Origin: Bacteroidota bacterium
GTDB lineage: Bacteria; Bacteroidota; Bacteroidia; Palsa-965
Direction: 5' to 3'
NCBI GenBank assembly: GCA_020402865.1
Contig: JADBYT010000038.1
Span: 1-43,879 of the forward strand
Length of the DNA: 43,879 nt
A program made the position numbers and the translations under genes. The notes beneath the pieces were generated by a model, which had not been told where the DNA came from, ran no database searches, and saw nothing but the letters and a program-made list of their open reading frames with translations. This document shows, piece by piece, positions 1-8,418 of the stretch (positions within the stretch are counted from its first letter, which is position 1; the number at the start of each line of letters is the position of its first letter).

Positions 1-250
1 AAACACGCTTCAGGTGTATCCGAACCCGACCGGCGGCTTGTTTACGGTACAGTTTGAGCTGAGCAGTGCGAAAGATGTACACGTAGAAGTGCTTGATGTA
101 CAGGGCCGCAAAGTAGCCGAGCAGCGCGCGGAGAGCGTACTGAGCTACCGCGAGCAGCTTGACCTTAGCACAGCCGAAAGCGGCGTGTATGTGCTTCGCA
201 TCATCACTACCGATGGTGTGGCCACACAGCGTATTGTGCTGCAGCGATAA
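1..250 (+). CDS. C-terminal end of a T9SS-exported protein (partial, 5' end outside window)
   Basis: The reading frame is open from the window edge and stops at 248-250, so only about the last 82 residues are seen. They form a type A T9SS C-terminal sorting domain: a YPNPTGG start, a VEVLDVQGRKV strand near the middle, and a closing LDLSTAESGVYVLRI...QRIVLQR. In this family the domain carries the protein through the T9SS outer-membrane translocon and is cut off or swapped for a lipid/polysaccharide anchor. The functional part lies upstream and cannot be judged. A GTG at position 14 is internal and not a real start. A strong terminator follows 22 bases after the stop. Confidence 0.9.
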   Translation, partial: NTLQVYPNPTGGLFTVQFELSSAKDVHVEVLDVQGRKVAEQRAESVLSYREQLDLSTAESGVYVLRIITTDGVATQRIVLQR

Positions 251-271
251 GCCATAGCATACTTATCACGC

Positions 272-307
272 AAAGCGGCGGCCTCTTTTGAGGCCGCCGC
301 TTTTTTT
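272..307 (+). terminator. Rho-independent terminator after the T9SS gene
   Basis: A perfect 11-bp GC-rich stem (275-285 with 290-300, GCGGCGGCCTC) has a TTTT loop, is preceded by AAA and followed by seven T. It sits 25 bases past the stop codon and ends the plus-strand unit. Confidence 0.92.
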
Positions 308-676
308 CAATATGCTTCCGGATTGAAAATTCGGTTAAGCAACATTTCTTTTTAAAGAATTTGATTCTTTTTATTGCTCTTTACCTGCAACACTTCTTTC
401 TAAGCATCTGTAAATAAAACGCTTATGTAGCTAAGTTGATCCGATCTGCATCAGCGGAGTCCGAAAAAATCCCTCACAAACAAAGCATAAATAAAATCAT
501 AAACAGGCTCAAAAACTTGCTTTTCATCTCCTTACTGTAAAGTCCACTTTGCAAACCCGTTTTTTGAATATACGAATTATGAATATTGAGATAAATAAAA
601 CAAAGCAATGTTTGCAACACGTTAGCTAACCGTAATACACTTAAATAACCCAATTACGAACCTAAACAACATTGTA
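308..676. other. AT-rich intergenic region upstream of the propeller-like gene
   Basis: No ORF of coding character is seen. The region is strongly AT-rich and must hold the promoter of the gene starting at 677. The best near-match to the Bacteroidota -7 box (TAnnTTTG) is AATGTTTG at 607-614, with ATTG about 19 bases upstream; this is weak. In the frame of the next gene the last stop is at 623-625, and no ATG, GTG or TTG lies between it and 677. Confidence 0.5.
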
Positions 677-2425
677 ATGTTTAACACAAAATGGATTTTC
701 GGCAACAATGCCGGACTGGACTTCAGTACCGCAACAAATGGCAACAAACCTACCGCCATTTCCGGGAGCAGAATGAGGACTAATGAAGGATGTGCTTCTA
801 TTGCAGATGCACAAGGAAATTTGCTTTTCTATACCAATGGTCAACACATCTGGGACGGGCAGCACAATTTAAAGCACAACAATGTGTTAAACGGGCATCA
901 CTCGTCAACACAATCCGGAATTTTATTCCCCGATCCGGCCGACTCGAACCCAAGTAATCCGACTAAGTTTTATGTGTTCAGTGCGGATGGATTGAGCGGT
1001 ACGCCAGACCGTAACACAAACCTTATAAATACGATTAAGCCAATTTCGGCAATCCAGATGGACACAGCTACGCCAAGCTGGTCATACACAGTTCCTGCCG
1101 TTTTTCAATCGCTCAAGGCTGGTGATAAAGCGAAGGGCTACATTCCGACAGAAAAAATTACAGCCATTCGTCATGCCAATGGGCAAGATTACTGGGTAAT
1201 TGGTGCATTGCAAAGGAATGGCGACTGGAACGGGGCGGGTACACTTCGCGTTTTTCTTGTAACAGCTACGGGTGTAACCCATCATAGCGACATTGATTTG
1301 AAAGACTCAAGAGGAACAGATCGTAACATTGATAATGTGGGCTACATGAAAGCAAACATAGATGGAACGATGCTTGCGCTTGCCAACCACCATTTAAGAT
1401 CGGTTACTGTATATTCTTTCGATAAGCAGGCCGGCACAATCAGTAATGAAATTGTAATCACGGATAATGCCAATACATACGGAGTTGAGTTTTCTCCAAA
1501 CTCCAGCTATTTGTATTATACCACTTTGGCTACATATACTACAGCCAATATTCAACGCTACGAGTTCAGTACGGGTCAAATTACTACGATTGCCACTTAT
1601 ACTGCAACGACCACTTACAACGCGTCATCGCCGGCAACAATCTGGGACTTTTCGTTAGCGGCACTTCAGATAGGGCCTGATAATGTGATTTATGCGGTAA
1701 AACCGTTTGAATCAACTTTAGCGGCAATTATCAATCCGGATGATGCCACGCCAACCTTTGATTTGAACTATGTGGAGTTAGCCAAAGATACGCAGGGTAT
1801 TATGGGATTGCCCAACATCATAACCAGCTTTAACAGACCTGATGAGCCCACAGATTCGCATGATGACTGCGATTGTGGTTGTAATGGGTGTAATGAAAAT
1901 GCCGATGAGCAGGACAAAGAACTCATGGAGCGGGCCAAAGTAAAAACCAATATTGTTCCGGCAAATCCAAAAGGCCATGACAGCCCGTTTACGCCAATGA
2001 GCTGTGCTACGATTATCAGAGAAAATGCAACGCTGGCACCTGTATTCTATTTGCATTGGGGCGACAGCAAGCGCGATGTGATCGAAAATCACGATAACGA
2101 AATCTTCTATATCACCGCATGTAATCCGTTCAGTGACGTAGAATTCAAAGGCTTCCGCATAACCAGTGTAAGCTTTGATCCTGCGCCGGGCAAACCCTAT
2201 CAGGCAAGGATTGTTCCCGATCGCTTTATTTCATTCGATTGTTTACATCCGTGCTCTTGTAAAACACGCGAGTTTAGTCTCACTACGCGCGATGAGGAAA
2301 ACCAGTTTGTAGGCGATAAGAATATTGTGATCGAATATTGCATTGATGAGATTGTGATTTTGTCTGACAATGCAACATCCGGCAAAGCATCTTTCCCGGT
2401 AGAAATAATTAAAGACGAAGAATAA
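677..2425 (+). CDS. Beta-propeller-like protein without signal peptide, Cys-rich C-terminal part
   Basis: 582 residues. Residues 1-400 resemble the N-terminal propeller-like module of large Bacteroidota surface proteins: WIFGNNAGLDF, a GCASIADAQGNLLFYTNG repeat, SSTQSGILFP, and later VEFSPNSSYLYY and LAALQIGPDNVIYAV blades. In those proteins the module follows a signal peptide; here the protein starts directly with MFNTKWIFG, and no start codon exists upstream before the in-frame stop at 623. A Cys cluster (CDCGCNGC, about residue 400) leads into a charged linker and a C-terminal domain of about 150 residues with more cysteines (DCLHPCSC). No T9SS sorting domain is present. The gene stands alone with its own terminator. 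Either the protein is cytoplasmic or it leaves by a route that needs no Sec signal. Function not recognised. Confidence 0.85.
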   Translation: MFNTKWIFGNNAGLDFSTATNGNKPTAISGSRMRTNEGCASIADAQGNLLFYTNGQHIWDGQHNLKHNNVLNGHHSSTQSGILFPDPADSNPSNPTKFYVFSADGLSGTPDRNTNLINTIKPISAIQMDTATPSWSYTVPAVFQSLKAGDKAKGYIPTEKITAIRHANGQDYWVIGALQRNGDWNGAGTLRVFLVTATGVTHHSDIDLKDSRGTDRNIDNVGYMKANIDGTMLALANHHLRSVTVYSFDKQAGTISNEIVITDNANTYGVEFSPNSSYLYYTTLATYTTANIQRYEFSTGQITTIATYTATTTYNASSPATIWDFSLAALQIGPDNVIYAVKPFESTLAAIINPDDATPTFDLNYVELAKDTQGIMGLPNIITSFNRPDEPTDSHDDCDCGCNGCNENADEQDKELMERAKVKTNIVPANPKGHDSPFTPMSCATIIRENATLAPVFYLHWGDSKRDVIENHDNEIFYITACNPFSDVEFKGFRITSVSFDPAPGKPYQARIVPDRFISFDCLHPCSCKTREFSLTTRDEENQFVGDKNIVIEYCIDEIVILSDNATSGKASFPVEIIKDEE

Positions 2426-2448
2426 GCGGGTACAGCATGTTTCGCTGC

Positions 2449-2483
2449 AAAAAGAGACTGTCTCAAAAGGGCAGTCTCTTTTT
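2449..2483 (+). terminator. Terminator of the propeller-like gene
   Basis: A 12-bp perfect stem (AAAAAGAGACTG at 2449-2460 with CAGTCTCTTTTT at 2472-2483) with an 11-base loop, 23 bases past the stop codon. The right arm ends in a T run. Confidence 0.85.
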
Positions 2484-2615
2484 CATTACGTTTTACCAGA
2501 TTAAGAAAGCTTATTGATACAGCCTGATTTGTGATAGTTTGCTTCCGGTATAGTATGCAGAAATGGTGTGTATGTAAGCATGAAGAAATCCTTTATTTGA
2601 AGCGGCATAAAGCAA

Positions 2616-2647
2616 CAGGCGCAACCTCTTTGCGGAGATTGCGCCTG
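2616..2647 (-). terminator. Terminator of the exb-tonB operon
   Basis: Stem 2616-2628 with 2635-2647 (13 bp, one mismatch) around a 6-base loop, placed 28 bases after the stop of the TPR gene in the minus direction. The U-run is poor (TTGCTTTA), so termination may be partial; convergent transcription comes from the other side. Confidence 0.6.
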
Positions 2648-2674
2648 CGAAATTGATGCTTTGGTTAGAGCTGC

Positions 2675-4390
2675 TTACTGACCGCCGCCGTTTTGCTGGG
2701 GCTGCTCGGTAGAGGTTTGGAGCAGCATGGGCTGCATGAAGCAGGTATTGATATCGGCCGCAGTGGCTGCGCTGATTTGTTTGTCTTCAAGTGCTGTTTT
2801 GGCCGTTGCGTTTTCGGGCTCAAGTTCTTTGATGAGCTCGTAGCAGGCTTTAGCGCAGGCAAAGTTTTTGAGACCGATGTAGTGATCGCCGAGCCATTTG
2901 AGGGCCACGATGAGGTCTTTTTTGTTTTTGGCTTTATCAGCCACGGCAAGCGAAACAAACTGCTCGTAGAACGGACGTGCTTTTGCGCTCACAGCAGGGT
3001 CGGTGTTTTGAGCGGAGTAGCAGCGGCCGCGCCAGTAGTATGCAGTTACGCCTTTCGGGTCGCGCTGCATCATGATGGCATATACACTGTCGGCGCGGTT
3101 ATATTCTTTATTGAGGAATAAAGCACGGCCGTATGTATTCAGGTCATTAATGCTTTTCCAGCCGAAAGACTCGCCTTTCATTTTGTACCATTTGGCGGCA
3201 TCGCCGTAGCGTTTGAGTTTGAGACAGCCGGCACCGAGGTCGCTGAAAAGCTCTTTGCGGCTGGTGTCCATCTGGTAAGCCATTTCGAAATCAAGCATGG
3301 CCAAAGAGTCCATGTTCTTTTTCAGGTACATTTTGCCACGGTACTCATAGTCTTTAGAAAGCACTTTCGGGCTGCCTTTTTCGGTGGCTTTGGTCATGAA
3401 CTTGTTAATGTTTACCAGTGCCGGATCGTAGTTGCCAAGCTCATAGTTGCTGTATGCGTTAAGGCGGTAGAGGAACAGCAGGGTGCTGTCTTTCTGCATA
3501 GTTTGTTCAGACTGTGTAACCACATCGCCGTATTGTTTGCTCAGGTAGAGGTTGGCTACATAGCGGTATCGGGCAAAGGGATCGTCGTTCAGTTCGAGGT
3601 ATTTGCGGTAGCATTCAGCCCCTTTTTCGAACTGGCCTTTCTGGAAGTAAGCCTCACCTTTTGCACGCCATGCGGGGGCAAAGTTGGGGTCAACAGCCGT
3701 AGCCTTTTCGAAATACTCAAGGGCACCGTCGTAGTTCTGTCCGCCAAAGTAAAGCTGGCCGATACGCAGGTTGGCTTTGCATGATTTCGGGTCGAGGTTG
3801 GCGGCCTGCTTGTAGCATTCAATGGCCGGCGAACCGTTTACCGGATCCTGTTTGCCCAGGGCATCACCACGCACGAGGAATACCTCCGCGTTTTTCTCAT
3901 CGGTTTTCTGCGCACGCTGAGTAAGGATGATTGCGGCATCATACTCAGGCACCGGCGCAAACGTATAGCTTTCGGCCATTTCAAGGTAAGCCGCTACAAT
4001 GCGCTCCTTGGGCAGGTTCTTTTGCGTAGTAATAAGTGCATTGGCTTCGGCAAACGCTTTTTTGCCATCTTCCTGTTTACCGGTGTAAAGCAGGTAGCGG
4101 CCCTTACCAACCAGCGCAAGCGGGTTGGTTGGGTTTACAGAAGCGCCTTTGGTGAAATACATTCCCGCAGAGTCGGGCATGTCTTGCTTCATATACACGT
4201 CGCCCATGTAGAAATACAGGTCGCCGTTGGTAGGCTCTTTCACCAGCAGCTGGCGCAGCGAGGCCTTTGCTTTTTCGTATTGTTCATTATCCGACTGGCG
4301 GATAGCGTCGGCAAGTGTTTGAGCGTAACCGGCAGCACTCATGCTGAGTGTGGCAAAGGCTGCGGCTGTAATGCGGAGATGCGTTTTCAT
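2675..4390 (-). CDS. Periplasmic TPR repeat protein of the ExbB/ExbD/TonB operon
   Basis: 571 residues. A Sec signal peptide (MKTHLRITAAAFATLSMSAAGYAQ) is followed by many tetratricopeptide repeats from about residue 25 to 530, with typical blocks such as GDLYFYMGDVYMKQ, CKANLRIGQLYFGGQNYDGALEYFEKA and PAWRAKGEAYFQKGQFEKGAECYRKYLE. The end is Gln/Gly-rich. TPR proteins are binding scaffolds; this one should act in the periplasm or on the inner face of the outer membrane. It is the last gene of the operon, 16 bases after the PstS-like lipoprotein. The same TPR/PstS-like/TonB/ExbD order recurs in Bacteroidota as far as I recall, which suggests a role in the energised complex, but its partner is unknown. 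Confidence 0.85.
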   Translation of the reverse strand: MKTHLRITAAAFATLSMSAAGYAQTLADAIRQSDNEQYEKAKASLRQLLVKEPTNGDLYFYMGDVYMKQDMPDSAGMYFTKGASVNPTNPLALVGKGRYLLYTGKQEDGKKAFAEANALITTQKNLPKERIVAAYLEMAESYTFAPVPEYDAAIILTQRAQKTDEKNAEVFLVRGDALGKQDPVNGSPAIECYKQAANLDPKSCKANLRIGQLYFGGQNYDGALEYFEKATAVDPNFAPAWRAKGEAYFQKGQFEKGAECYRKYLELNDDPFARYRYVANLYLSKQYGDVVTQSEQTMQKDSTLLFLYRLNAYSNYELGNYDPALVNINKFMTKATEKGSPKVLSKDYEYRGKMYLKKNMDSLAMLDFEMAYQMDTSRKELFSDLGAGCLKLKRYGDAAKWYKMKGESFGWKSINDLNTYGRALFLNKEYNRADSVYAIMMQRDPKGVTAYYWRGRCYSAQNTDPAVSAKARPFYEQFVSLAVADKAKNKKDLIVALKWLGDHYIGLKNFACAKACYELIKELEPENATAKTALEDKQISAATAADINTCFMQPMLLQTSTEQPQQNGGGQ

Positions 4391-4406
4391 TTTACAAAAA
4401 TAGCAC

Positions 4407-5345
4407 TTAGTTTACTTTCAATTCGATTCGCCTTTCGGCGGGTTTTGCGGCAAGGAGTCCGGCTTTCTGAACAATCAGCTGTCCCACCTCGCTGTATGCA
4501 AAGGAGGCAAAGCCCGTGCCAAGTCCGGGGCGTTTACCAATTTTCACAAACCACACTTCGCGGCAAAACGGGTAGGTATGCAGCGCAAGTGCGCTCTGGT
4601 GGGGCGTTTGAGCCGTAGCGAGGCTGTCGCCCACGGCGGCCAGCACAATCATTTTTTTACGGCTCATGTCTTCTTCATTGTCTTTGTCGCCAATCCAGTT
4701 CAGGCCTACCACGCCAATGGCTTCGGGGTGTTCATTTACGTATTCGATTACGGCCTGATTGGTTTGCACGGCAAAGCAACTGTTTGAAAGCGGCTGTTTG
4801 TTGAGCAGCGTATCGCTCAGGTAGCGGATGTTTGAGGAGCCGGGATTATCAAAAACCACGCGGATTCGGCCCAGGGTGTTGCCCGGCTGTATCTGGCTCC
4901 AGAGCGTATCCTGCCCAAGCAGAATGCGGCGTATCTGGTCTTTTGTGAAGACGCTGTCGGTATTGTTTTTATTTACCACGAAGGCTACCGCATCTGTGGC
5001 CAGGAGAACCTGCTCAAGGCCGAATTTTTTTGCCTTGAAGAAGGCTTCTTCTTCCTGACTAAGTTTGCGTGTGAGCAGTGCATTGCGCACGGAGTCGTTG
5101 ATGAGCATGAGTGCTGCATCTTTTTCCGGTGCCACGCGCGGAATGAGGTGTGCTTTCGGATACCGCGCCACGAAGGAAACCGTAAGCTGTTCGGCCAGCG
5201 GCAAGATTACATCATCAATAGCCAGCGGAATGGTGCCCGAAGTGGGCGTGTCAAGTTCTTCGCCCTGCGGTTTGGGGTTACCACATGCCGCAAGCAGAAG
5301 AGCCGGGATCAGCAGCAATACAAAAAGGCGCTTATTCTTCATCAT
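4407..5345 (-). CDS. PstS-like substrate-binding lipoprotein
   Basis: 312 residues. I start it at the ATG at 5345 (MMKNKRLFVLLLIPALLLAACG), because the lipobox LAAC and the hydrophobic core follow at once; the frame is open further up but that part reads as a shadow of the gene before. The mature part has the fold signature of periplasmic binding proteins type 2 as in PstS: TDAVAFVVNKNN, FTKDQIRRILLGQ, DNPGSSNIRYL, YPFCREVWFVKIG and GFASFAYSEVGQLIVQKAGLL. No pst permease or ATPase gene is nearby, so classical ABC uptake is unlikely. Being in a TonB operon, it may bind phosphate or another anion as a sensor or delivery protein. The start overlaps the end of the small membrane protein gene by 14 bases, pointing to translational coupling. 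Confidence 0.85.
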   Translation of the reverse strand: MMKNKRLFVLLLIPALLLAACGNPKPQGEELDTPTSGTIPLAIDDVILPLAEQLTVSFVARYPKAHLIPRVAPEKDAALMLINDSVRNALLTRKLSQEEEAFFKAKKFGLEQVLLATDAVAFVVNKNNTDSVFTKDQIRRILLGQDTLWSQIQPGNTLGRIRVVFDNPGSSNIRYLSDTLLNKQPLSNSCFAVQTNQAVIEYVNEHPEAIGVVGLNWIGDKDNEEDMSRKKMIVLAAVGDSLATAQTPHQSALALHTYPFCREVWFVKIGKRPGLGTGFASFAYSEVGQLIVQKAGLLAAKPAERRIELKVN

Positions 5346-5559
5346 TGGTTTCCTGTTGTGCGGCTTTATGTCGCCGCCATCCCATGAAAGCGCGGTAAAG
5401 ACCGTAGGCCACAAACAGCGCGCCGGCCAGCGGGCGGTTGTTCGGGAAATCTTCGATCCAGACAGTTGTAAATAAAAAAACACAACCCAGGCTTACTGCG
5501 ATCAACGCTACCAGACCAGCCAGCAGCAGAGAAACGAATGACCCCGGGTTGTGTTTCAA
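5332..5559 (-). CDS. Small two-helix inner-membrane protein in the tonB operon
   Basis: 75 residues with two predicted membrane helices (about 8-31, SFVSLLLAGLVALIAVSLGCVFLF, and about 44-60, AGALFVAYGLYRAFMGW) and a short charged tail (RRHKAAQQETNDEE). The only suitable start is TTG at 5559, 13 bases after the tonB stop. Its end overlaps the start of the PstS-like gene by 14 bases. It looks real because of the tight operon fit and the clean membrane pattern. Function unknown; it may be a small subunit of the ExbB/ExbD/TonB assembly. Confidence 0.75.
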   Translation of the reverse strand: MKHNPGSFVSLLLAGLVALIAVSLGCVFLFTTVWIEDFPNNRPLAGALFVAYGLYRAFMGWRRHKAAQQETNDEE

Positions 5560-5572
5560 TGTGTAAAGAACC

Positions 5573-6373
5573 TTATTTGAGCACGAAGCGAACGGGCAGG
5601 TTCATCTGCACCTTCACTGCGCGGCCGTTCATTTTACCGGGAGCCCAGCGCGGCATCGAGTTGATTACGCGGATAGCTTCTTTGGTAAGACCGGGAGCGC
5701 CGGCCACGCCTTTGGTTTCGCGCACGTTGCTGATTTCGCCGTTTTTGTCCACTTCAAAGTAGATGTACACGGTTCCCTGCTTGCCGGCTTCTTTTTCCAT
5801 AAGCGGGTAGCGGATGTTCTGCTGCAGATAAGCCATCAGCGCGGCTTCACCACCGGGGAACGTGGGCATTTCTTCGGCAAACTGGAGCGCCTGTTCGGGA
5901 GCTTCCTGTACTACCTCGGCCTGCTGTTCGGTAATGGTTTCTACCACTTCGTCGCCATCACCATCCTGTGTTTTTTCACCTACCTGTGTTTCTTTCAGCT
6001 GGCTTTGGTCAACGATTTCGTTTACATCTTCCTCAGTAACCTCGGGTTCTGTAAATTTTACCTGCTCCTGCAGCGGCGGCGGGGGCGGCGGCGGGGGCGG
6101 GGGAGGTGGTGTGTTTGGGTTCACCGGCGGCGGCGCCACCAGCTCCACGTTGGTCACCTTGAGTTTGGGCGGCGGCGGCGGAGCTTCTTCCTGCGTTACA
6201 GAGAACAGGAAGAAAATGAACAGGAACGTAACAATGGAAATACCGGTCGAGATCATTACCACGCGGGAGTACCCGCGACGGATTATGTACGCACCGTAAG
6301 AGCGGTTGCGTTTCTCAAACACCAGTTCGTCCATGTCTGAACGCTGTGGTACGGGTTGTGTTTCCTTCACCAT
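5573..6373 (-). CDS. tonB: TonB family energy transducer
   Basis: 266 residues. The N-terminus (MDELVFEKRNRSYGAYIIRRGYSR) is the cytoplasmic stub usual in Bacteroidota TonB proteins; one membrane helix spans about residues 39-60. A periplasmic spacer follows with a run of 12 prolines (about 90-101), an acidic Glu/Val/Gln-rich stretch, and the C-terminal TonB domain: FPGGEAALMAYLQQNIRYP, GTVYIYFEVDKNGEISNVR, PRWAPGKMNGRAVKVQMNLPVRFVLK. TonB passes energy from the ExbB/ExbD motor to TonB-dependent outer-membrane receptors. It lies 22 bases after the third exbD. The proline tract is coded by an imperfect GGC/GGG (plus-strand) tract near 6073-6110, which could vary in length between strains. Confidence 0.95.
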   Translation of the reverse strand: MVKETQPVPQRSDMDELVFEKRNRSYGAYIIRRGYSRVVMISTGISIVTFLFIFFLFSVTQEEAPPPPPKLKVTNVELVAPPPVNPNTPPPPPPPPPPPPLQEQVKFTEPEVTEEDVNEIVDQSQLKETQVGEKTQDGDGDEVVETITEQQAEVVQEAPEQALQFAEEMPTFPGGEAALMAYLQQNIRYPLMEKEAGKQGTVYIYFEVDKNGEISNVRETKGVAGAPGLTKEAIRVINSMPRWAPGKMNGRAVKVQMNLPVRFVLK

Positions 6374-6395
6374 TTTTCAGGTTGTTTTGAGTTCG

Positions 6396-7076
6396 TTATT
6401 TTTCTGATCCCGGCGGAAGCATGTCTTTGTACTTGATACCAGTTTTCGCAGAAAGCACTTCGTACTCGGGCTGCGAAATTTTGGTCAGTGCATAGCGCGA
6501 CACATCGCCGATCTTGAGTTCATCTATCACGTCAATCACATCGCCATAGGTTGCATCGCCTCCCCATTTTACAATGAAAAACGGTGCATCTTTCTGGTTC
6601 TGGTACTTGTCTGTACGGGGCAGGGTATCAAAAGCCTGTTTATTAACCTTGTTAGCGCGGTAATCATTGCGTAACTGGTTCATGGCGGCAATAACCTTGC
6701 TGTTTCGCTCAAGTACATAGCGGCGGAAACCTTTCTGCGGATCCATGGTGCGCTCCTGAATTTTGCCGGTTTCGGCGGGGAGCTTGCCTTCGTAGAAATA
6801 AATTTTCTTGTCTTTATTTCCATCCAGCAGTACGGTTACAGCCAGTTCGTCGGGAATTTTTGTGGTGTTGGTATCGTTCTTTTCCAGCGGCTTGGGCACG
6901 ATAAGCTCCGTGGCTTTCGGCTTGTTGAGCTGCGAGGTAAGTACGAAGAAGGTAAGCAGGAGGAAGGCGAGATCGACCATCGGAGTCATGTCGATTCGCG
7001 GTGTTCCTGACGATTTTCGGCCTTTCTTCTGGTGTTTCCCACCACCACCACCATCACCGGTATTTACGTCTGCCAT
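6396..7076 (-). CDS. exbD: ExbD-type biopolymer transport protein (third copy)
   Basis: 226 residues. After a Gly/Lys-rich cytoplasmic tail (GGGGGKHQKKGRKSSG) comes the ExbD signature RIDMTPMVDLAFLLLTFFVLTSQLNKPKA, in which the Asp of TPMVD is the proton-carrying residue of the single helix. The rest is a periplasmic domain ending in VKWGGDATYGDVIDVIDELKIGDVSRYALTKI, typical of the ExbD fold. It forms the stator/rotor motor with ExbB and drives TonB. It is closest in sequence to the second copy just upstream (same RIDMTPMVDLAFLLLTFFVLT core and a shared DVIDELN/K end), so the two look like a duplication. Confidence 0.93.
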   Translation of the reverse strand: MADVNTGDGGGGGKHQKKGRKSSGTPRIDMTPMVDLAFLLLTFFVLTSQLNKPKATELIVPKPLEKNDTNTTKIPDELAVTVLLDGNKDKKIYFYEGKLPAETGKIQERTMDPQKGFRRYVLERNSKVIAAMNQLRNDYRANKVNKQAFDTLPRTDKYQNQKDAPFFIVKWGGDATYGDVIDVIDELKIGDVSRYALTKISQPEYEVLSAKTGIKYKDMLPPGSEK

Positions 7077-7117
7077 TTTAGTTTATTGTTATTGGCGTTG
7101 GTTATTGTTGAAGCAAT

Positions 7118-7699
7118 TCAGCGGATAAGCGCCCGTTCGGCTTCCGAGGCTTTCACCACGGCGTATTTCGAATTGGCTGTCCGGTTCAGTTCGTCGATTA
7201 CGTCCACTATGCGGCCATAGGAGGCGTCGTCGGTCCACTTGATCACCACAAAAGGTACAGATTTGCTTGCCCGAAGTGTGCTGCGTTTTTCGTTGTACGC
7301 AGTTTCGTTGAGCAGGCCAAGCTGGTACTGCCTGTTAATGACGTTCAGATTTTCAAAGACCGTGCGGTTTGCGTCTGCCAGCACCTTGCGAAGACCATCT
7401 TTGCCGGGTGTTGTAACATCAAGATGCATTCCGGGAGTGAATTCACCACGGTACCAGAAAATTTTTTCCGGATGCTTACCCACAAGCACAGTCAGCCCGT
7501 TCACCTTCATGGATTCTCCCTCAGCGGGAAAGGCCAGTGAAATGGCTTTCTGTTTGTTGAGTTCGGCCGTAAGTACAAAAAACGTGAGCAGCAAAAACGC
7601 CAGATCCACCATCGGCGTCATGTCGATGCGGGGCGCCTGCAGTGTTGGTCTGCGGCGGCGGCGGTTTTCGGGCTGGTTGTTTTGTTGTACGTCGGCCAT
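7118..7699 (-). CDS. exbD: ExbD-type biopolymer transport protein (second copy)
   Basis: 193 residues. Arg-rich N-terminus (NRRRRRPTLQAPRIDMTPMVD), one membrane helix with the conserved Asp, and a periplasmic domain with VVIKWTDDASYGRIVDVIDELN near the end. Same role as its neighbours in the ExbB/ExbD proton-driven motor. It starts 11 bases after the first exbD and is followed after 41 bases by the third. Confidence 0.93.
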   Translation of the reverse strand: MADVQQNNQPENRRRRRPTLQAPRIDMTPMVDLAFLLLTFFVLTAELNKQKAISLAFPAEGESMKVNGLTVLVGKHPEKIFWYRGEFTPGMHLDVTTPGKDGLRKVLADANRTVFENLNVINRQYQLGLLNETAYNEKRSTLRASKSVPFVVIKWTDDASYGRIVDVIDELNRTANSKYAVVKASEAERALIR

Positions 7700-7710
7700 T
7701 GTGAAAAGCG

Positions 7711-8370
7711 TTAACGTCTTTCGTTCGGATTGGCTTCGAGGTCCGTAATCAGGTTGAAGTTGTACACCTTCTGTTTCTTGAACACGTCGAGAATGAAGTC
7801 GATCTTCTTATACGCTGATTTACTGTCGGCCTTAATCGCGATGCGAAGCTCATTGAGTTTCAGATCAGGATTTTCCTTGCGGTAGCGCAGGGCTTCCACG
7901 CGGCCGTTGTTTACCCAGAACGCAAATTCGTTCTTTTCGAAGTTGGCCGTATCAATCGGAATTCCCTTGCTTGAAGCATCCATGGCTTTGCGCTTGCTGG
8001 CATCGCCATCAATGTATTCGGGAAGATCTTTGATCGGCACCCCGATTGACTGCATGTTTGAAAACTTGACGATCTGTTCTTCGGTGAATTTCACGTCTTT
8101 GAACTGGGTCATCATGTCTTCGAGGGTTTTGCGTCTTACAATCGGATTTTCGATGTTGTAAAACACGCGGCCTGCAGTGTCAATCGTAATAAGCATTACG
8201 TTCTTCGGAATGGTGTCGGAGTCGATTGAACTTGGTGTGTCAATCGTTACCGGTTCCGGAGCACGCATGGTGGCCGTGAGCATGAAGAACGTTACCAGGA
8301 GGAACGCAAGGTCCACCATGGGCGTCATGTCAAGCGACGGCGCGCTGCGAGGTGCTTTAATTTTCGGCAT
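7711..8370 (-). CDS. exbD: ExbD-type biopolymer transport protein (first copy)
   Basis: 219 residues. The N-terminus MPKIKAPRSAPSLDMTPMVDLAFLLVTFFMLTATMR holds the single helix and proton-carrying Asp. The periplasmic part differs from the other two copies: a long middle segment (FKDVKFTEEQIVKFSNMQSI) and an end reading LRIAIKADSKSAYKKIDFILDVFKKQKVYNFNLITDLE. It probably plays a distinct part in the motor rather than being a simple spare copy. 48 bases downstream of exbB. Confidence 0.92.
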   Translation of the reverse strand: MPKIKAPRSAPSLDMTPMVDLAFLLVTFFMLTATMRAPEPVTIDTPSSIDSDTIPKNVMLITIDTAGRVFYNIENPIVRRKTLEDMMTQFKDVKFTEEQIVKFSNMQSIGVPIKDLPEYIDGDASKRKAMDASSKGIPIDTANFEKNEFAFWVNNGRVEALRYRKENPDLKLNELRIAIKADSKSAYKKIDFILDVFKKQKVYNFNLITDLEANPNERR

Positions 8371-8418
8371 CTGTTGTTCAGCGTTTACGTGAACTGATGT
8401 GAATCGGCAGAAGCCGGA

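Noticed and set aside
5346-5483. N-terminal extension of the PstS-like protein
   Set aside because: The upstream part overlaps the small membrane protein gene in another frame and would bury the lipoprotein signal; the ATG at 5345 gives a proper lipobox.
6073-6110. G/C tract in tonB as a phase-variable switch
   Set aside because: It is an imperfect triplet tract coding prolines, without a long single-base run; length changes would mostly keep the frame.
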